From contig OZ024889.1 in NCBI GenBank assembly GCA_964017195.1, forward strand, positions 63,065,858-63,129,857: a stretch of DNA of 64,000 bases, read 5' to 3'. The stretch's first letter is position 1, and every line of letters starts with the position of its first letter. The notes under the pieces were generated by a model, which worked only from the letters and a program-made list of their open reading frames with translations, searched no databases and was not told where the DNA came from. The position numbers were made by a program, and so were the translations under genes. The DNA is from Siderastrea radians (lineage: Eukaryota; Cnidaria; Anthozoa; Scleractinia; Rhizangiidae). Below, in pieces: positions 51,506-62,879 of this stretch.

Positions 51506-53140
51506 CCATTGGTAGATCTACGGAAATTTCCAAGCACGAGTCCTGTAACTAAACTGATTGTACACTTACAGCTTTTTACTATACACTGCTGATTTACAGA
51601 AATTTTGCAAACACAAGTTCCGGGTAAAAAAGGTAGACCTTACATTTCCAAAGACAGGCTCGGATAAAACTGGTAGACTAAGTATATCACTGGCAGATCT
51701 ATGGAAATTTCCAAAGAAAGGCCTGGATAAAACTGATAGTATACTTTCGCTATTTACCTCATCTCTGGCAGATCTATGGAAATTTCCAAAGACAGGCCTG
51801 GATAAAAATCATAGTATTCTTTACCCTTTTACCATATCAATGGTAGATCTATGGGAATTTCCAAAGACAGGCTCAGATAAAACTGATAGTATACTTTAGC
51901 CTTTTACCATAGCACTAGCAGATCTGTGGGAATTTCCAAAGACAGTCTTGGATAAAAATCATAGTATACTTTAACCTTTTACCATATCAATGGTAGATCT
52001 ATGGAAATTTCCAAAGTAAAGACAGGCTCAGAGGAAACTGATAGTATACTTTAGCCTTTTACCATAGCACTAGCAGATCTGTGGAAATTTCCAAAGACAG
52101 GCCTGGATAAAAATCATAGTACACTTTAACGTAACCTTTTACCATATCAATGGTAGGTCTATGGAAATTTCCAAAGACAGGCTCAGATAAAACTGATAGT
52201 ATACTTTAGCCTTTTACCAAAGCACTAGCAGATCTGTGGAAATTTCCAAAGACAGGCCTGGATAAAAACTATAGTATACTTTAACCTTTCACCATATCAA
52301 TAGTAGGTCTATGGAAATTTCCAAAGACAGGCTCAGATAAAACTGATAGTATACTTTAGCCTTTTACCAATAGCACTGGCAGAACTGTGGAAACTTTCAA
52401 AGACAGGCCTGGATAAAAATCATAGTATTCTTAACTCTTTTACCATATCAATAGTAGATCTATGGAAAATTTCCAAAGACAGGCTCAGATAGAACTGATA
52501 GTATACTTTAGCCTTTTACCATAGCACTGGCAGATCTGTGGAAATTTTTAAAGACAGGCCTGGATAAAAATCATAGTATACTTTAACCTTTTACCATATC
52601 AATGGTAGGTCTATGGAAATTTCCAAAGACAGGCTCAGATAAAACTGATAGTATACTTTAGCCTTTTACCATAGCACTGGCAGATCTGTGGAAATTTTTA
52701 AAGACAGGCCTGGATAAAAATCATAGTATACTTTAACCTTTTACCATATCACTGGTAGATCTATAGAAATTTCCAAAGACAGACCTTGCTAAACCTGATA
52801 GTATATTTTAGCTCTTTACCTCACCACTGGTAGATCTATGGAAATTTCCAAAGACACTGGCTCAGATAAAACTGATGGTATACTTTAGCCTTTTCCCATA
52901 GCACTGACAGATCTGTGGAAATTTCCAAAGACAGGCCTGGATAAAAATCATAGTATACTTTACCCTTTTACCATATCAATGGTAGATCTATGGAAATTTC
53001 CAAAGACAGGCTTAGATAAAACTGATAGTATACTTAAGCCTTTTACCATAGCACTGGCAGATCTGTGGAAATTTTTAAAGACAGGCCTGGATAAAAATCA
53101 CAGTAATGTATACTTTAACCTTTTACCATAATAACGCTGC
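51506..53140. repeat. Satellite array, ~75-bp monomer in ~150-bp dimers
   Basis: About 20 monomers built on GATCTATGGAAATTTCCAAA, GACAGG and GATAAAA..ATAGTATACTTTA. Two alternating types are visible: one with GGCTCAGATAAAACTGATAG and GCACTAGCAGATCTGTGG, the other with GGCCTGGATAAAAATCATAG and TCAATGGTAGATCTATGG, giving a higher-order dimer. Monomers at the edges lack clear alternation, as expected for older array ends. Confidence 0.93.
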
Positions 53141-53143
53141 TGG

Positions 53144-55222
53144 TTAAAGTGCCACTGGGACCAGAATTTTGGTATTCCATATTTTTGCATTTTCGAAAAT
53201 AGTCTGCGGTTGTTAGTCACCATGCCAAATTTCAACTCATTACGACGACTGGAAGTCGCTTTTTTCGGACGGTTTTTGTCGAGATTTTACGGCCGCCGTT
53301 ACTGGCCCCTGTTCCGGAAGCCGGCTTGCGAATTAGCGGAAGTGACGTCAGAGGCTCACCTCAAACTTAGTACCTTCCATACGGTACGGGAAATTTAACT
53401 CTCGTCGAGGGAAGATTTCCTGCCAACTGTTTGCTGTACGGCCTTGAAATTTTCGTTGCTGCAGCAGTTATAAAGGGTATTACTTGTGTTGTACAATGCT
53501 ACAACAATAACTCCAACCACCGAGCTGGTATTTCGCTTCACCAAAGCCTTGCGAGCGGACCCGCAATGGAAAAATGGATAATGTTCGTACTCACACACAG
53601 TGCAAATTTCAGCCCGAGAGATATTTTTGTTGGCTGTTCTGATCACCACGGACGAGTGTTTCCAGAGGGCTGTTCATGTCGAAGGATCCCAGAGGTCGAT
53701 TATTCCATTTTCCTTTCCAACTATATGGGGAAAAAGATCCGGAAAAAACGAGACGAAAGGTACCTAATCTTAACGCAGTTGAAGTGATAGTTTGTTTCTT
53801 TTTCAACGCATCCACCATTGTCCAAAACTTATTTTCTTTTAACGTATTTTAAAATTTATTTTGCTTGTGGAAAACCCTTTCAGTTCCGCTGTCTGCTAGC
53901 GCGAAGATCTTCGGCGTAGTCCTCATAAAATGCATCCTGGGCGAATGCAGGACCGTCGCGATTAAGCCAACAGTTTGTATTGCTTGGCTTTTTTTCTTTT
54001 TCTTGTTTTAATTCGGTGTGTGTTAATATATTTCAAACCAGTAATCGCTTAGAAGCATGGTCATTTATTTTATAGCATACCATCCTGAATGTCGAGAAAC
54101 TTTTCTCCTTATTCCCTGTCGGTGAAGAGTCGATTGACGTTATTGTTCAAAATATATAAAGGCTTCAACAGGTCAATTTAAGTTGGGAAAAAATATCACA
54201 CGCCACTCTTTGTCTAAGGGGTTTACAATGTTATTTCTTTTAACTGTCATAGCAATCTTAGTAAATGAACTACCCTGAAAAATGATTAAAGTGAAAGCTT
54301 CGTTTCCTCGACGGTCTGCATGTTGTTGTTAAGCAGCAGAAAATTTTCCTTGTGGCTTTGATTTACACTACAAATATTTAGATTCCGGTCGCACAAGGCC
54401 TCCAGTTCTTAAAAAAAGGTCTTGGTTTATTTCACTTTTTCGGCTCAAGTTAAAAATTCTACAAGAACTTCAAAATATTTAGAAACGCCAAGCACTGTGT
54501 TTCAATGCATTTATCGACCACTGTACTATGATGGACACGATAAGCTTCAACAGCTGACTGCCAGATGACTACAGCATTACGGCTCTTCAAGAAAGTTTCC
54601 CATACTATGCTAAGAATCTCAATGCCTTACAATATATAATGAATATAAACAACGGCAGACAAAATATAGCTTCTTTTATTTCTCCAGCGAAGCGAACAAT
54701 AAAATCAACCGACCGATCAATCGATCGCGAGCATCAAATTCTAGCGTTTTTATAGGTGTTTTGTCTAAATTTCCAAAGCTTAAAACATCGGTTTTTCGAA
54801 TAGTTGGACAGCCATTTGTCCGTTGGATAAGAGTTATCCGCTCTTTGAGCAACTTGTGCCTGAACTGTGATCACTGTATAAGCATTATTTCGTGCATATT
54901 TTGAACTCCCGCCGATAAGGCAAGAAAAACAATTTTGAACAGTTTGTTTACAAGCTTAGAAGTTGAAATCTCCTGAAATCCGTTCTTACATCGTACGGTA
55001 AGAAAAATTCTTTATTTGCCGAATGAAATGAATCCCCCGATGCTTTGGAAGCTAAAGACTGTTCCGAATCGTAGAAATACTCTTCGGAGGTTTCGCAGTA
55101 GGCATCTTAAGTCAAAATTCACAAGGAAACGCGACTGAGGGTAATTATAGACACAACGCGATATTCTGCGACAGAATTTGGCCGAAATAAACCTACGAAT
55201 TTTCGTCTCAGTGGCACTTTAA
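53144..55222. mobile_element. TIR element with THAP-domain fragment, inserted in the satellite
   Basis: TTAAAGTGCCACTGGGACCA at the left is matched by CTCAGTGGCACTTTAA at the right (inverted, 14-16 bp). TGCTG on both sides may be the target duplication. The satellite stops at the left end and resumes at the right. A degenerate THAP domain inside suggests a relative of P-type elements whose transposases start with THAP. Most of the 2.1-kb interior is non-coding. Confidence 0.65.
53470..53665 (+). pseudogene. Degenerate THAP zinc-finger domain
   Basis: In one frame: ITCVVQCYNNNSNHRAGISL, then WIMFVLTHSANFSPRDIF and CSDHHGRVF. The C..C, W and C..H spacing with NF(S/N)P is the THAP pattern (C2CH DNA-binding finger of P-element transposases and host relatives); the final His-Phe and the proline after the second block are degraded and upstream in-frame start context is absent. 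Assignment from motif spacing only. Confidence 0.5.
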
Positions 55223-55430
55223 TGCTGTTAGTATATGTTAAACTATTTACCTCATCACTGGTAGATCTATGGAAATTTCCATAAACAGGCTCGGATAAAG
55301 CTGTAATAGTGTACTTTTAACTATTGACCTCATGAATGGTAGATCTATGGAAATTTCCAAAGAAAGGCTTGGATAAAACTGATGATGTACTTTAGCTATT
55401 AACCTCATCATTGGTAAATAGAAGTCCTGG
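55223..55430. repeat. Satellite array, continuation
   Basis: Two or three more monomers with GGTAGATCTATGGAAATTTC, as at 51506-53140, after the TIR element. They then fade into unique sequence near 55430. Confidence 0.85.
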
Positions 55431-55528
55431 ACAAAAATGCTCTCAGACTATAGCTTTGTATTTTTTAATGTTATTTTGTAATTTTTTGGTGGATACTACC
55501 TCTCGTACTGGGGCAACTTGATTTCTGA

Positions 55529-57277
55529 TCATGACATCAATATCTGCTGGAACTGCCTCTGGTTTCTGTCCCAAAAAACCTGGACCATGGGACCATTGTC
55601 ATCTGACTCTGGCAGTTTCTGTTTCTCCCTTAAGCTTTCCTTGTTGGCAATTATGTCCTGCAATGGCCATGTAGCTGCCCTCTCTTTTGGATTCCACTTT
55701 GCATTTTCAGCTGATAGGAGTGTAGTCCACTCTGTTTTATGCTGTTCTGAAAACAGTCTGGAGTTGTAGAATTTCTCAATATCTGTCCTCAGCTTCCCAA
55801 GTTCCAGCTTCTCTGTATTTGGGACAATGTAATCAGGGACATCATCTTAGCCTGAATTTCAGCCGTCTCCTCTGGTCGCTCACTCCCGAGAGAGACGTCT
55901 GAATCAATGAGCCGCTAATGCCGTCCAGTGACGTCATGGCGAATCAATGTTAATTTATTTGAATTATTTCTGTTCCCGCGAAAAATTTAGCTTTCGCAGC
56001 CCTCGAGTCGATGATAGACGCATGCCTGTCGCTTGATGGCAAGGATCAAGCCCTTTTGTTTTGCTTCTGTGTAATGTTTTCCATCGCAACTATTAAACTA
56101 GTGGTTTCCATTGGAAAGTGAAGTGCTGCGGGTAAAGCACATGCAGTGGTTTAACGGCCAAAAGTGAATTAAACACAAATATCTTGGTCGATGGTGAAAC
56201 GCGTGTCGGACAAGTGCCCGTGACGGACGTCAGTGACGCATCCGTGACACAGACCTGACGAGTAGGTTTTTCCCCTAAATCTTCGTCATGAATGAAAGAA
56301 CGGAGAACGAAGTACAACAATTATTTTTAGGTAATATTTGAATCAGAAGTGACCTGCTTTGCTTAAAAAAGCGTTTACTCAAATAAGAATTGCTTTACCT
56401 CAAAAAACGAATCGCGTTCAATCCTCGCTTCATCGTGCAAAGCGCTTTCTTCACCTGCTTTCAAACTCTTCGCCGCCTTCGCCTGAAACGTAGCTTCCTA
56501 CACGAAACAGGATTTCTCCGCTATAAGTTTTCCAAATCCTACTTTACCGACGGTCGAGTGTTCCAACTTTAAAATGGTGTGACTCAATGAAATAAATACA
56601 ACAAAATAGAAGAATCCTCGATAAAACATCGTATTTAATAATACTGCACAGTTCCAGGAATTGCTAAAAATACTCTGCGAAACGTATCTGCTGCAATTCA
56701 AGATAATTTACCTTCACTTGCTTTCAAACTCTTCGCCGCCTTCGCAAAAACGTGGGTTTCTACACAAAACAGGATTTCTACATCCCACTTGGTCATTCAT
56801 GAGAGCAACCAAGGGAGAAATAACAATAATGATACAGTGTGCTTCAAATTGTGTACACGATTTGGAGAGTTCACTTGCAACAAGTGGTGCAATCTGGAAA
56901 ATCATAGATTTCCCATAACTCGTCGGAAGATTAACGAAAACATTTTCCCTCGACAGGAAGTGAAAGAGAGCGTTTACCCCTTCGGGGTATAACTTAGTTA
57001 ACCCAAGATTCGATACTGCTTCTTTGAAAGCCTTCGCACAAACTGGAATCCCCGCAACCGCCACTTTGTAAACATTCCTCGCACTTTGAATAATTAATGA
57101 AATAATTCATGCGAATAATTGAGAATCAGCCAATCAACACCGCTGTCTGGTTTTTGGACAGTGACGTCACTGGACAGCATTAGCCGTTATTGTTTCAGAC
57201 GTCTCTCTCGGGAGTGAGCGACCATAGGAGCCGGTGAAATTCAGGCTAACATCATCTGGGTTTATCTGTGAATCTTC
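55529..57277 (-). CDS. Terminal coding exon of an unidentified gene, split by a transposon
   Basis: On the minus strand an exon begins after TTCCTAG at 57277, runs to 57249, and continues in the same frame from 55838 to TGA at 55529-55531, with one transposon plus duplicated target between. The protein part is well formed for 113 codons: EDSQINPDDV, then IVPNTEKLELGKLRTDIEKF, LFSEQHKTEWTTL, WNPKERAATWPLQDI and MVQVFWDRNQRQFQQILMS. I do not recognise the family. An upstream candidate first exon at 58345-58498 begins MSRLSLRQIIRNFGLFVNRI, which resembles a mitochondrial presequence, but the splice phases I tried do not connect it. Confidence 0.65.
55848..57248. mobile_element. MULE-like TIR element, 9-bp target duplication ACATCATCT
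   Basis: ACATCATCT at 55839-55847 and 57249-57257 flanks a 1401-bp insert whose ends are inverted: TAGCCTGAATTTCAGCCGTC and, reversed, ...TTCAGGCTA, with imperfect homology for ~90 bp including GACGTC and CAGTGACGTCA. A 9-bp duplication is typical of Mutator-like elements. Inside is a RecQ-like helicase fragment and a duplicated TTTCAAACTCTTCGCCGCCT segment. No transposase is seen. Confidence 0.9.
56714..57064 (-). pseudogene. RecQ-like helicase N-terminal fragment carried in the transposon
   Basis: About 95 codons with EGVNALFHFLSRENVFVNLP (Q-motif to motif I approach), LPTSYGKSMIF (Walker A) and IIIVISPLVALMNDQV (motif Ia), then the frame runs into repeat sequence and stops. No in-frame ATG is present at the 5' end; the DEAH box and later motifs are absent. 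RecQ helicases unwind DNA ahead of repair; this piece cannot. It may be a captured host exon or a remnant of an element-encoded helicase. Confidence 0.8.
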
Positions 57278-59835
57278 CTAGGAATTAGTTAATAAACAAA
57301 AAATGAATATCCTTGCTGTCATCCTCAGTGCTGGAGGAATACAGCACACAATTGTATGGCAGCATCTCAAGTACCTGTAAGAGAAATGTATGTGTAGTCT
57401 GATATGGAGACCTTCCCTCGACAAACATCCCAAGTCAACCTGGCGCTTTTGTCCCTAAAGCAAATCTATCAGTGTCTAGGGTATTTTTGCAATCCCGGCC
57501 TGGGCAATTGATAAAATCGATAATCAATGACATTCGATAACAGTCAATAAAATTAGCCAGTCATTGAGCCAAACTAAAAGCAATTTGTAGTCACTATTAC
57601 CATATAAGTACTTTGCAATTGGATTTAATTTGGAATTTGATTTCATGGATAATTTTTGATCTTTATGATGAGGCAATAATAGAGGTTAGTAAACAAAAGA
57701 CCAAAACCATTTCCACAGTCATGGAAAATCTGCTCTAAGTACATATTTTGGTTTTCTCTTGTGGCTTTCATGTCATTGCTGAATTCTCCTAGGAACATGA
57801 ATTGCTGAAAGCTACTTATAGTCTATGAAAACACACCTTTCATTTGGTTTGGCATGCGTCCGCAAAGAATTAAGCACTATCTGCCTCTTTTGTGGTGAGC
57901 TGGTTCCCTGAAGACTTTTTCTTATCATGCACCTCTCTGCCAGATCCATTTAACTTCCAGACATTTTTCAGCACAACACCCTGCATCCATAACTAAAAAC
58001 AAACAGGCAGAATTGCTGATGACTTTATAAAGACTGGTTAAACTGCAAGTTTTCAAGTCTGGCGGATCACCAAAATGCAGCATTCAGATGATTGAACAGC
58101 TTAACGAGATACATATGCAGTGGCTTCCAAAAGCAGTAGTTCAGCTGCACATAAATGCTTCACATTCACAAGCATGTCACTGTATAATTTTTGTTGTTTA
58201 AGTTCGAGCCCAGTCACTCCAAATCTTCTACTGCAAGAAGACATGATCAATGCAATGGGTGATGGCTTACTTCGATGTGCCCACTGCCTTCCCTCCCTTA
58301 GCAAGCTAGATAGTTTTCACTCTACTATGTACAGTATGCCTTACCTTCTTTAAGAGTAGCTGCATAGCTTTTCTTCCGATTGATATGAAGATTTGTAACT
58401 GTGTGAAAGGAACGTTTGTCCAATTTCACTTCGTTAAAAATCCTGTTTACAAAAAGCCCGAAATTGCGGATGATTTGTCGCAGAGACAATCTGCTCATGA
58501 TCACCTCTAAGATGATCCACTCCACGTGTCATTTGTAAATGTTTACGTATTTCTAATATGTATACTTCTATTTCAATACAAATAAATTCAAACGTTAACT
58601 TATCCTTAACGTGCTCCAGCATTATGGATACAATACTTCTTTGTGTAGGCATCAGAGTAGCCTGCGAAGACTGCTCTCGCTGCTGATAAATCACAGTAAA
58701 ACTTTTCTTCAGAGGTTTGAGGAGATTCCGTGATGCTGAATTACAAACACAAGACGAAGTTACCATCTTCGACAAACCAAAGTTCTGCATCGTTTTAGTC
58801 TTTTCCAGAGTGGAAATAACACGAAGAACCGCCCTTTAGAGAAGCCATTAAGACGGATTCCGCTCAACGTTCGAGCAATGTTAGTGCAAAAAATATTTAC
58901 TTAAAAACTACTCATAGCACGGTAACATTTTCAATGCTATTTGAAACATCTCACTCTAGTTCACTTGCCCAAGTGACCCCGCGATGAAATTCTCATGCAT
59001 TCTCAAGAAAATTAATTTCCAATGTCGTAAAAGTATGCTAAAAACGGGCGCCATTTTGTTTTGAACTGACATGAAGTGTCTTTTTAATTGAAATATGGAT
59101 AACTTCAAGTCCAATTTTCTCTCGCGGGGTCAGCTTGGGAGCAAAAGTAACGATATGTTCTTCTTATCTGTTCTCAAATGTGACAGTGCTGCAAGTATTT
59201 TTTTGGTAACTTAATTTTTGCACTTACTGCTCAAACGTTGAGCGGAAATCGTCTTAATTTATAAAACGGCACTTCAACACTCGGTGTACTCCCAAAAAAC
59301 TTTCCAAATTGGCCTCAACACAAGCATGACAAGGTTCTATCCTCGTGTACCGGTACACAATTTTAGACTACACGGAAAACAAAGAACATACATGTACAAT
59401 GTCAAGTCCCTGCATAGGAAGACCAAGCATAATATTTGAATATTATTAAAAATGGCGTTTCAAAATATAAGACTTTGTATGGGATTTCGAAGCGAACATT
59501 TTGAGCAATAGATAACAGCAAACTAACTGAATAAAGCTCATGAAACATTACATGGTGTTGTTTGCTATCCTTACAACGCAATTTGAGCAATTTTAAGTCC
59601 ATTTACTTTACTGTGTATATGTATAATACATTGACAAGGAAGGAGTCATTTGGCCCGATTTAGCCACTATCACCGCTCGACACGTTTCGGAATTCGCTCG
59701 AATTTACCCACAAATATAGTTCAGGCTCCCATTCTGACTTAGTGACTTGACAAAAGAAAGACATACAAGTGATTTTCTCAAAACCAATTGCACATACCTC
59801 GTGTCCCAAAAGAATTATCCACTGCACAAAATCAT
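57278..59835. other. Mostly non-coding, possible minus-strand exons
   Basis: Two minus-strand candidates: 58345-58498 (ATG at 58498, Arg-rich amphipathic start, ends at a GTAAGG donor) and about 58101-58235 (RRFGVTGLELKQQKLYSDML, then TAA, after a TCTTGCAG acceptor). Their phases do not join directly, so I list them only as hints of a gene upstream of the split exon. The rest is AT-rich with nothing recognised. Confidence 0.35.
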
Positions 59836-61872
59836 AATAGCATCTCAAAATAGGCCGCCATGGATCCGTGAGGATCCCGATGGTCCTAACCTGCGATCAG
59901 GCCGAATTTTAGCATCGCTCTCATATTCTCTTACGTGGGTCGCTCGCTAAAATAGGGCCTGATACAATCTCTCACAGGAGTTCATGTCGGCGGCCAAATT
60001 TTGGCCGCGGGAATCTCGCAATCTGATTGGCCCTTTAACAATAGAGCTGTCAACGGAAGTAAATTGTCTACGAGACTTGCTCACAATTTTCAATCCGACC
60101 GCCATGGCCAAGGAACAAGTCTGCCGAGGTGAACGTGTCGCTCAAAGATATCCTCGTCGTTCTAGGAGAATTGTCATCATTTCTTTCTCTCCTGAGAATG
60201 ACGTCCAGTTTGACGCAAGCTGTCTCTCACTCGGAGAAGAGAAGTACAGCAACAGTGAAGTATGTATCCCGTTTTATCGCATCGTGTCTCCAAATTTTTA
60301 TTTGAAGGCTTTCAGCTAGTATTGAAAATATAAGCAGAGTAGTGGTTGTTTCCGCGTTTTACGAAACAAAACGAACAGCAAGTATCTTTCGCCAAGAGCG
60401 ATCAACAAGTCAACCGATAATTCCGTAAACTTAACGATAAGCTGATGTTAAGTGAGAGCCGCACTCAGCGAGATGCTGTATTTATTTTTACCTAAGTAAT
60501 AAAGACTTTCAGTTTATTCATTCAGTGTTAATAATCGTTTTAATGATCTCTGACATTGATATCAAAGGATCTGACTAGGTTTATAATAAATGTTCTTCGT
60601 TTTAAAATTCGCTGCTGTTTAGAGATGAAATTCGCTGGTAATCTCAAATATTCATCACTTCTGGAACTAAATTAAATTACAAAACACTCGTTTGTTTATA
60701 AACGGTTTTATTGATATCTCTTTTTCTAAAGAGTGAAACTGAAGGTATTTCTCTTAATTTCCCAAGGTATTTTACGCAGAAAATCGGTGACAAATGCGTA
60801 GAGAATATTTCCGGATACCACCTGAAATGAGAAAGGATTCAAACATGCAGCATATTTTGGTACATGACAACCTCGTCGTGTTCTGAATTTTCATTCAGTT
60901 TCAGCTCAGACAGAGCAACTATGTACAATACCGGAGCGCGTACCTTCAAGTTGTAAATTTGAACGCTAGTGCCAAGATTTATCGTAGCCTGTGATTTTCT
61001 TATCTTTGCCGACATTTGAGGACTTTTTGCGAATGTCATTACATACACATATGGGAAATTTGCATACCGAGGAGCGTGCAAGCAAAACAAATTTTGATTG
61101 GCCGTTTTGTTGAATGTCAATCAATCAAAAAAGTGGGCGGCAGACGTTCCGTAGAAGAATTGTATCAGGCTGTATTTTTCGTTTCGCCCTTCCCGCCGGC
61201 ATGTTTCACCGACCGAAACGAAAATAGAGCCTGATCGCAGGTTACGATGGTCCCATTTGACCGCGGTCGGGACTGGACACCAGTCAAATTATGCCCTTAT
61301 GGGGAGGGCCACGCTCGTTTTGGTCGTGTTACAATTGTAGTAACTATGACCCGGTGCGGACACAAGATTGTCACTCCGACGCAGTCTGGTTCGCGTGAGA
61401 AAATCGCTGCGTGTTACAAGCGGATAGCAAAAATAAACCATTCCCATTTCTGAATTTATATCCATTTTCAGGGTGTATATTTTGTTTTTTTAATTAGTAA
61501 GTTACCTGACCGGCTTCATGCAAATATAGAAATAGATATAGTATATACAATAACAATTTTAAAATAAAACATTTTCACGCGCGTGAGGATATGAATTTAA
61601 ATGAATTTGCCGAGTTCGGTTCGAAAAAATATATCTGATATGTAAAACCTATCGACGATTCCAAAAAATTGAACACATTCAATTCACGCAGAGTACGTAT
61701 TTAAAATTTACGCAGTAGACTGACCTATAGTTACTACAATTGTAACACGACCAAAACGAGCGTGGCCCTCCCCATAAGGGCATAATTTGACTGGTGTCGA
61801 GTGCCGACCGCGGTCAAATGGGACTATCGGGATCCTCACGGATCCATGGCGGCCTATTTTGAGATGCTATTT
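59836..61872. mobile_element. Palindromic TIR element with long inverted arms, split by another element
   Basis: The left arm AATAGCATCTCAAAATAGGC...CGATGGTCC (59836-59886) continues after the inner insertion at 61254-61345 (GACCGCGGTC, CAAATTATGCCCTTATGGGG, TTACAATTGTAGTAACTAT). The right arm 61725-61872 is its inverse. Without the insert the element is about 670 bp, nearly all arm. No protein encoded. Confidence 0.88.
59887..61244. mobile_element. Inner MULE-like element, 9-bp target duplication CGATGGTCC
   Basis: CGATGGTCC at 59878-59886 and 61245-61253 flanks a 1358-bp insert with ends TAACCTGCGATCAGGC and its inverse GCCTGATCGCAGGTTA. The 9-bp duplication and TA(G/A)CCTG termini match the element at 55848-57248, so both are probably one superfamily. 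A 111-codon frame at 59984-60319 is open but unrecognised. Confidence 0.9.
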
Positions 61873-62089
61873 ATTCACAACACTCAAAATCAAAGCGCGA
61901 AGTGTTAACCTCAAAATAGCATGTGTTATACACATGGATATGCATCTGCACGAATTGCTAAATCCCAGAGGGTTATAATAAATGCTGTGAAACACCCCCT
62001 CTTCGCTCATTCTCTGATCAGTGCCAACGAGGAAGGTGGAACTCTTTCTTTACTGTCTCACGAATTTCCAGCAAAGAGATTTTCTCAGA

Positions 62090-62415
62090 ATGCCTCAACC
62101 GGCCGCGGGCGAAGTTCAAATACCACAGGACGGAGCAAGACCTGTCCTTCGCCAGGCTGGTGCAGCAGTTAACGCGCTTGATCCTCGACCGGCCGCGGGG
62201 CAAGTTGGACAAATGGCGGCGGCAGGACAAGTTGCACAAATGGCGGCGGCAGGGCAAGTTGGACAAATGGCGGCGGCAGGACAAGTTGGACCTTTGCCAG
62301 CGTTGGACAAGTCGCGGCGGCTGGGCAAGCTGGACCGTTGCCGGCAGCAGGACAAGCTGGACAGGTAGCAGCGGCGGGGCAGGCAGGACAACTGACGGCT
62401 GAGGAAAAACTTGAG
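62090..62415 (+). CDS. Ala/Gly/Gln/Val repeat ORF (coding minisatellite), frameshifted
   Basis: ATG at 62090 opens MPQPAAGEVQIPQDG, followed by about four 9-residue repeats MAAAGQVGQ encoded by a 27-bp GGCGGCGGCAGGACAAGTTG-type unit. Near 62300 the repeat continues in another frame (AAAGQAGQLTAEEKLE) up to a GTGAAC splice-donor-like site at about 62416. Such low-complexity repeats contract and expand easily. Family unknown; possibly a first exon of a host gene. Confidence 0.45.
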
Positions 62416-62879
62416 GTGAACTGGGATTTTGCATATTTTCTTTTTCGTTTTTATTTGCCTGGTGCTGTGTTGTAGCCGAAGCAATACTTTTAGTTATTTT
62501 GGGACGACCGCTTTCCCTTTTCATATTTCTCGCGTGGTTGGGTTAGGTGACTCCTTCATTATTATGTCAGCTAAGCTGGTTTCGTGGTTTTTCGAAGTAT
62601 GCCCTTTGCGGAATGGTTCCTTTGATGTTTTCCATGTGGTTGGGCGCGGTAGTTTATGCATCGTTTGTTTGGCATCTTGTGTGCCTATTTATGAAATTGT
62701 AGGTGTTTTTTCGTTTACCAACCACCTAGCTCTAAATTGTTTTGAAATGGTTCTTTTAGCGTGTTGATTACCCACTTGATTAGCTTTTGATTTTTATGTT
62801 CGGGGGAATGTTAAATATGCCCGAAAGGATGTGTTATGTTTTCTGATTCATTTCATCGACTGTGAATGTTTTGGCCATT

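Noticed and set aside
51506..53140. CRISPR-like array of spaced repeats
   Set aside because: Monomers are contiguous with no unique spacers, and the context is eukaryotic satellite DNA.
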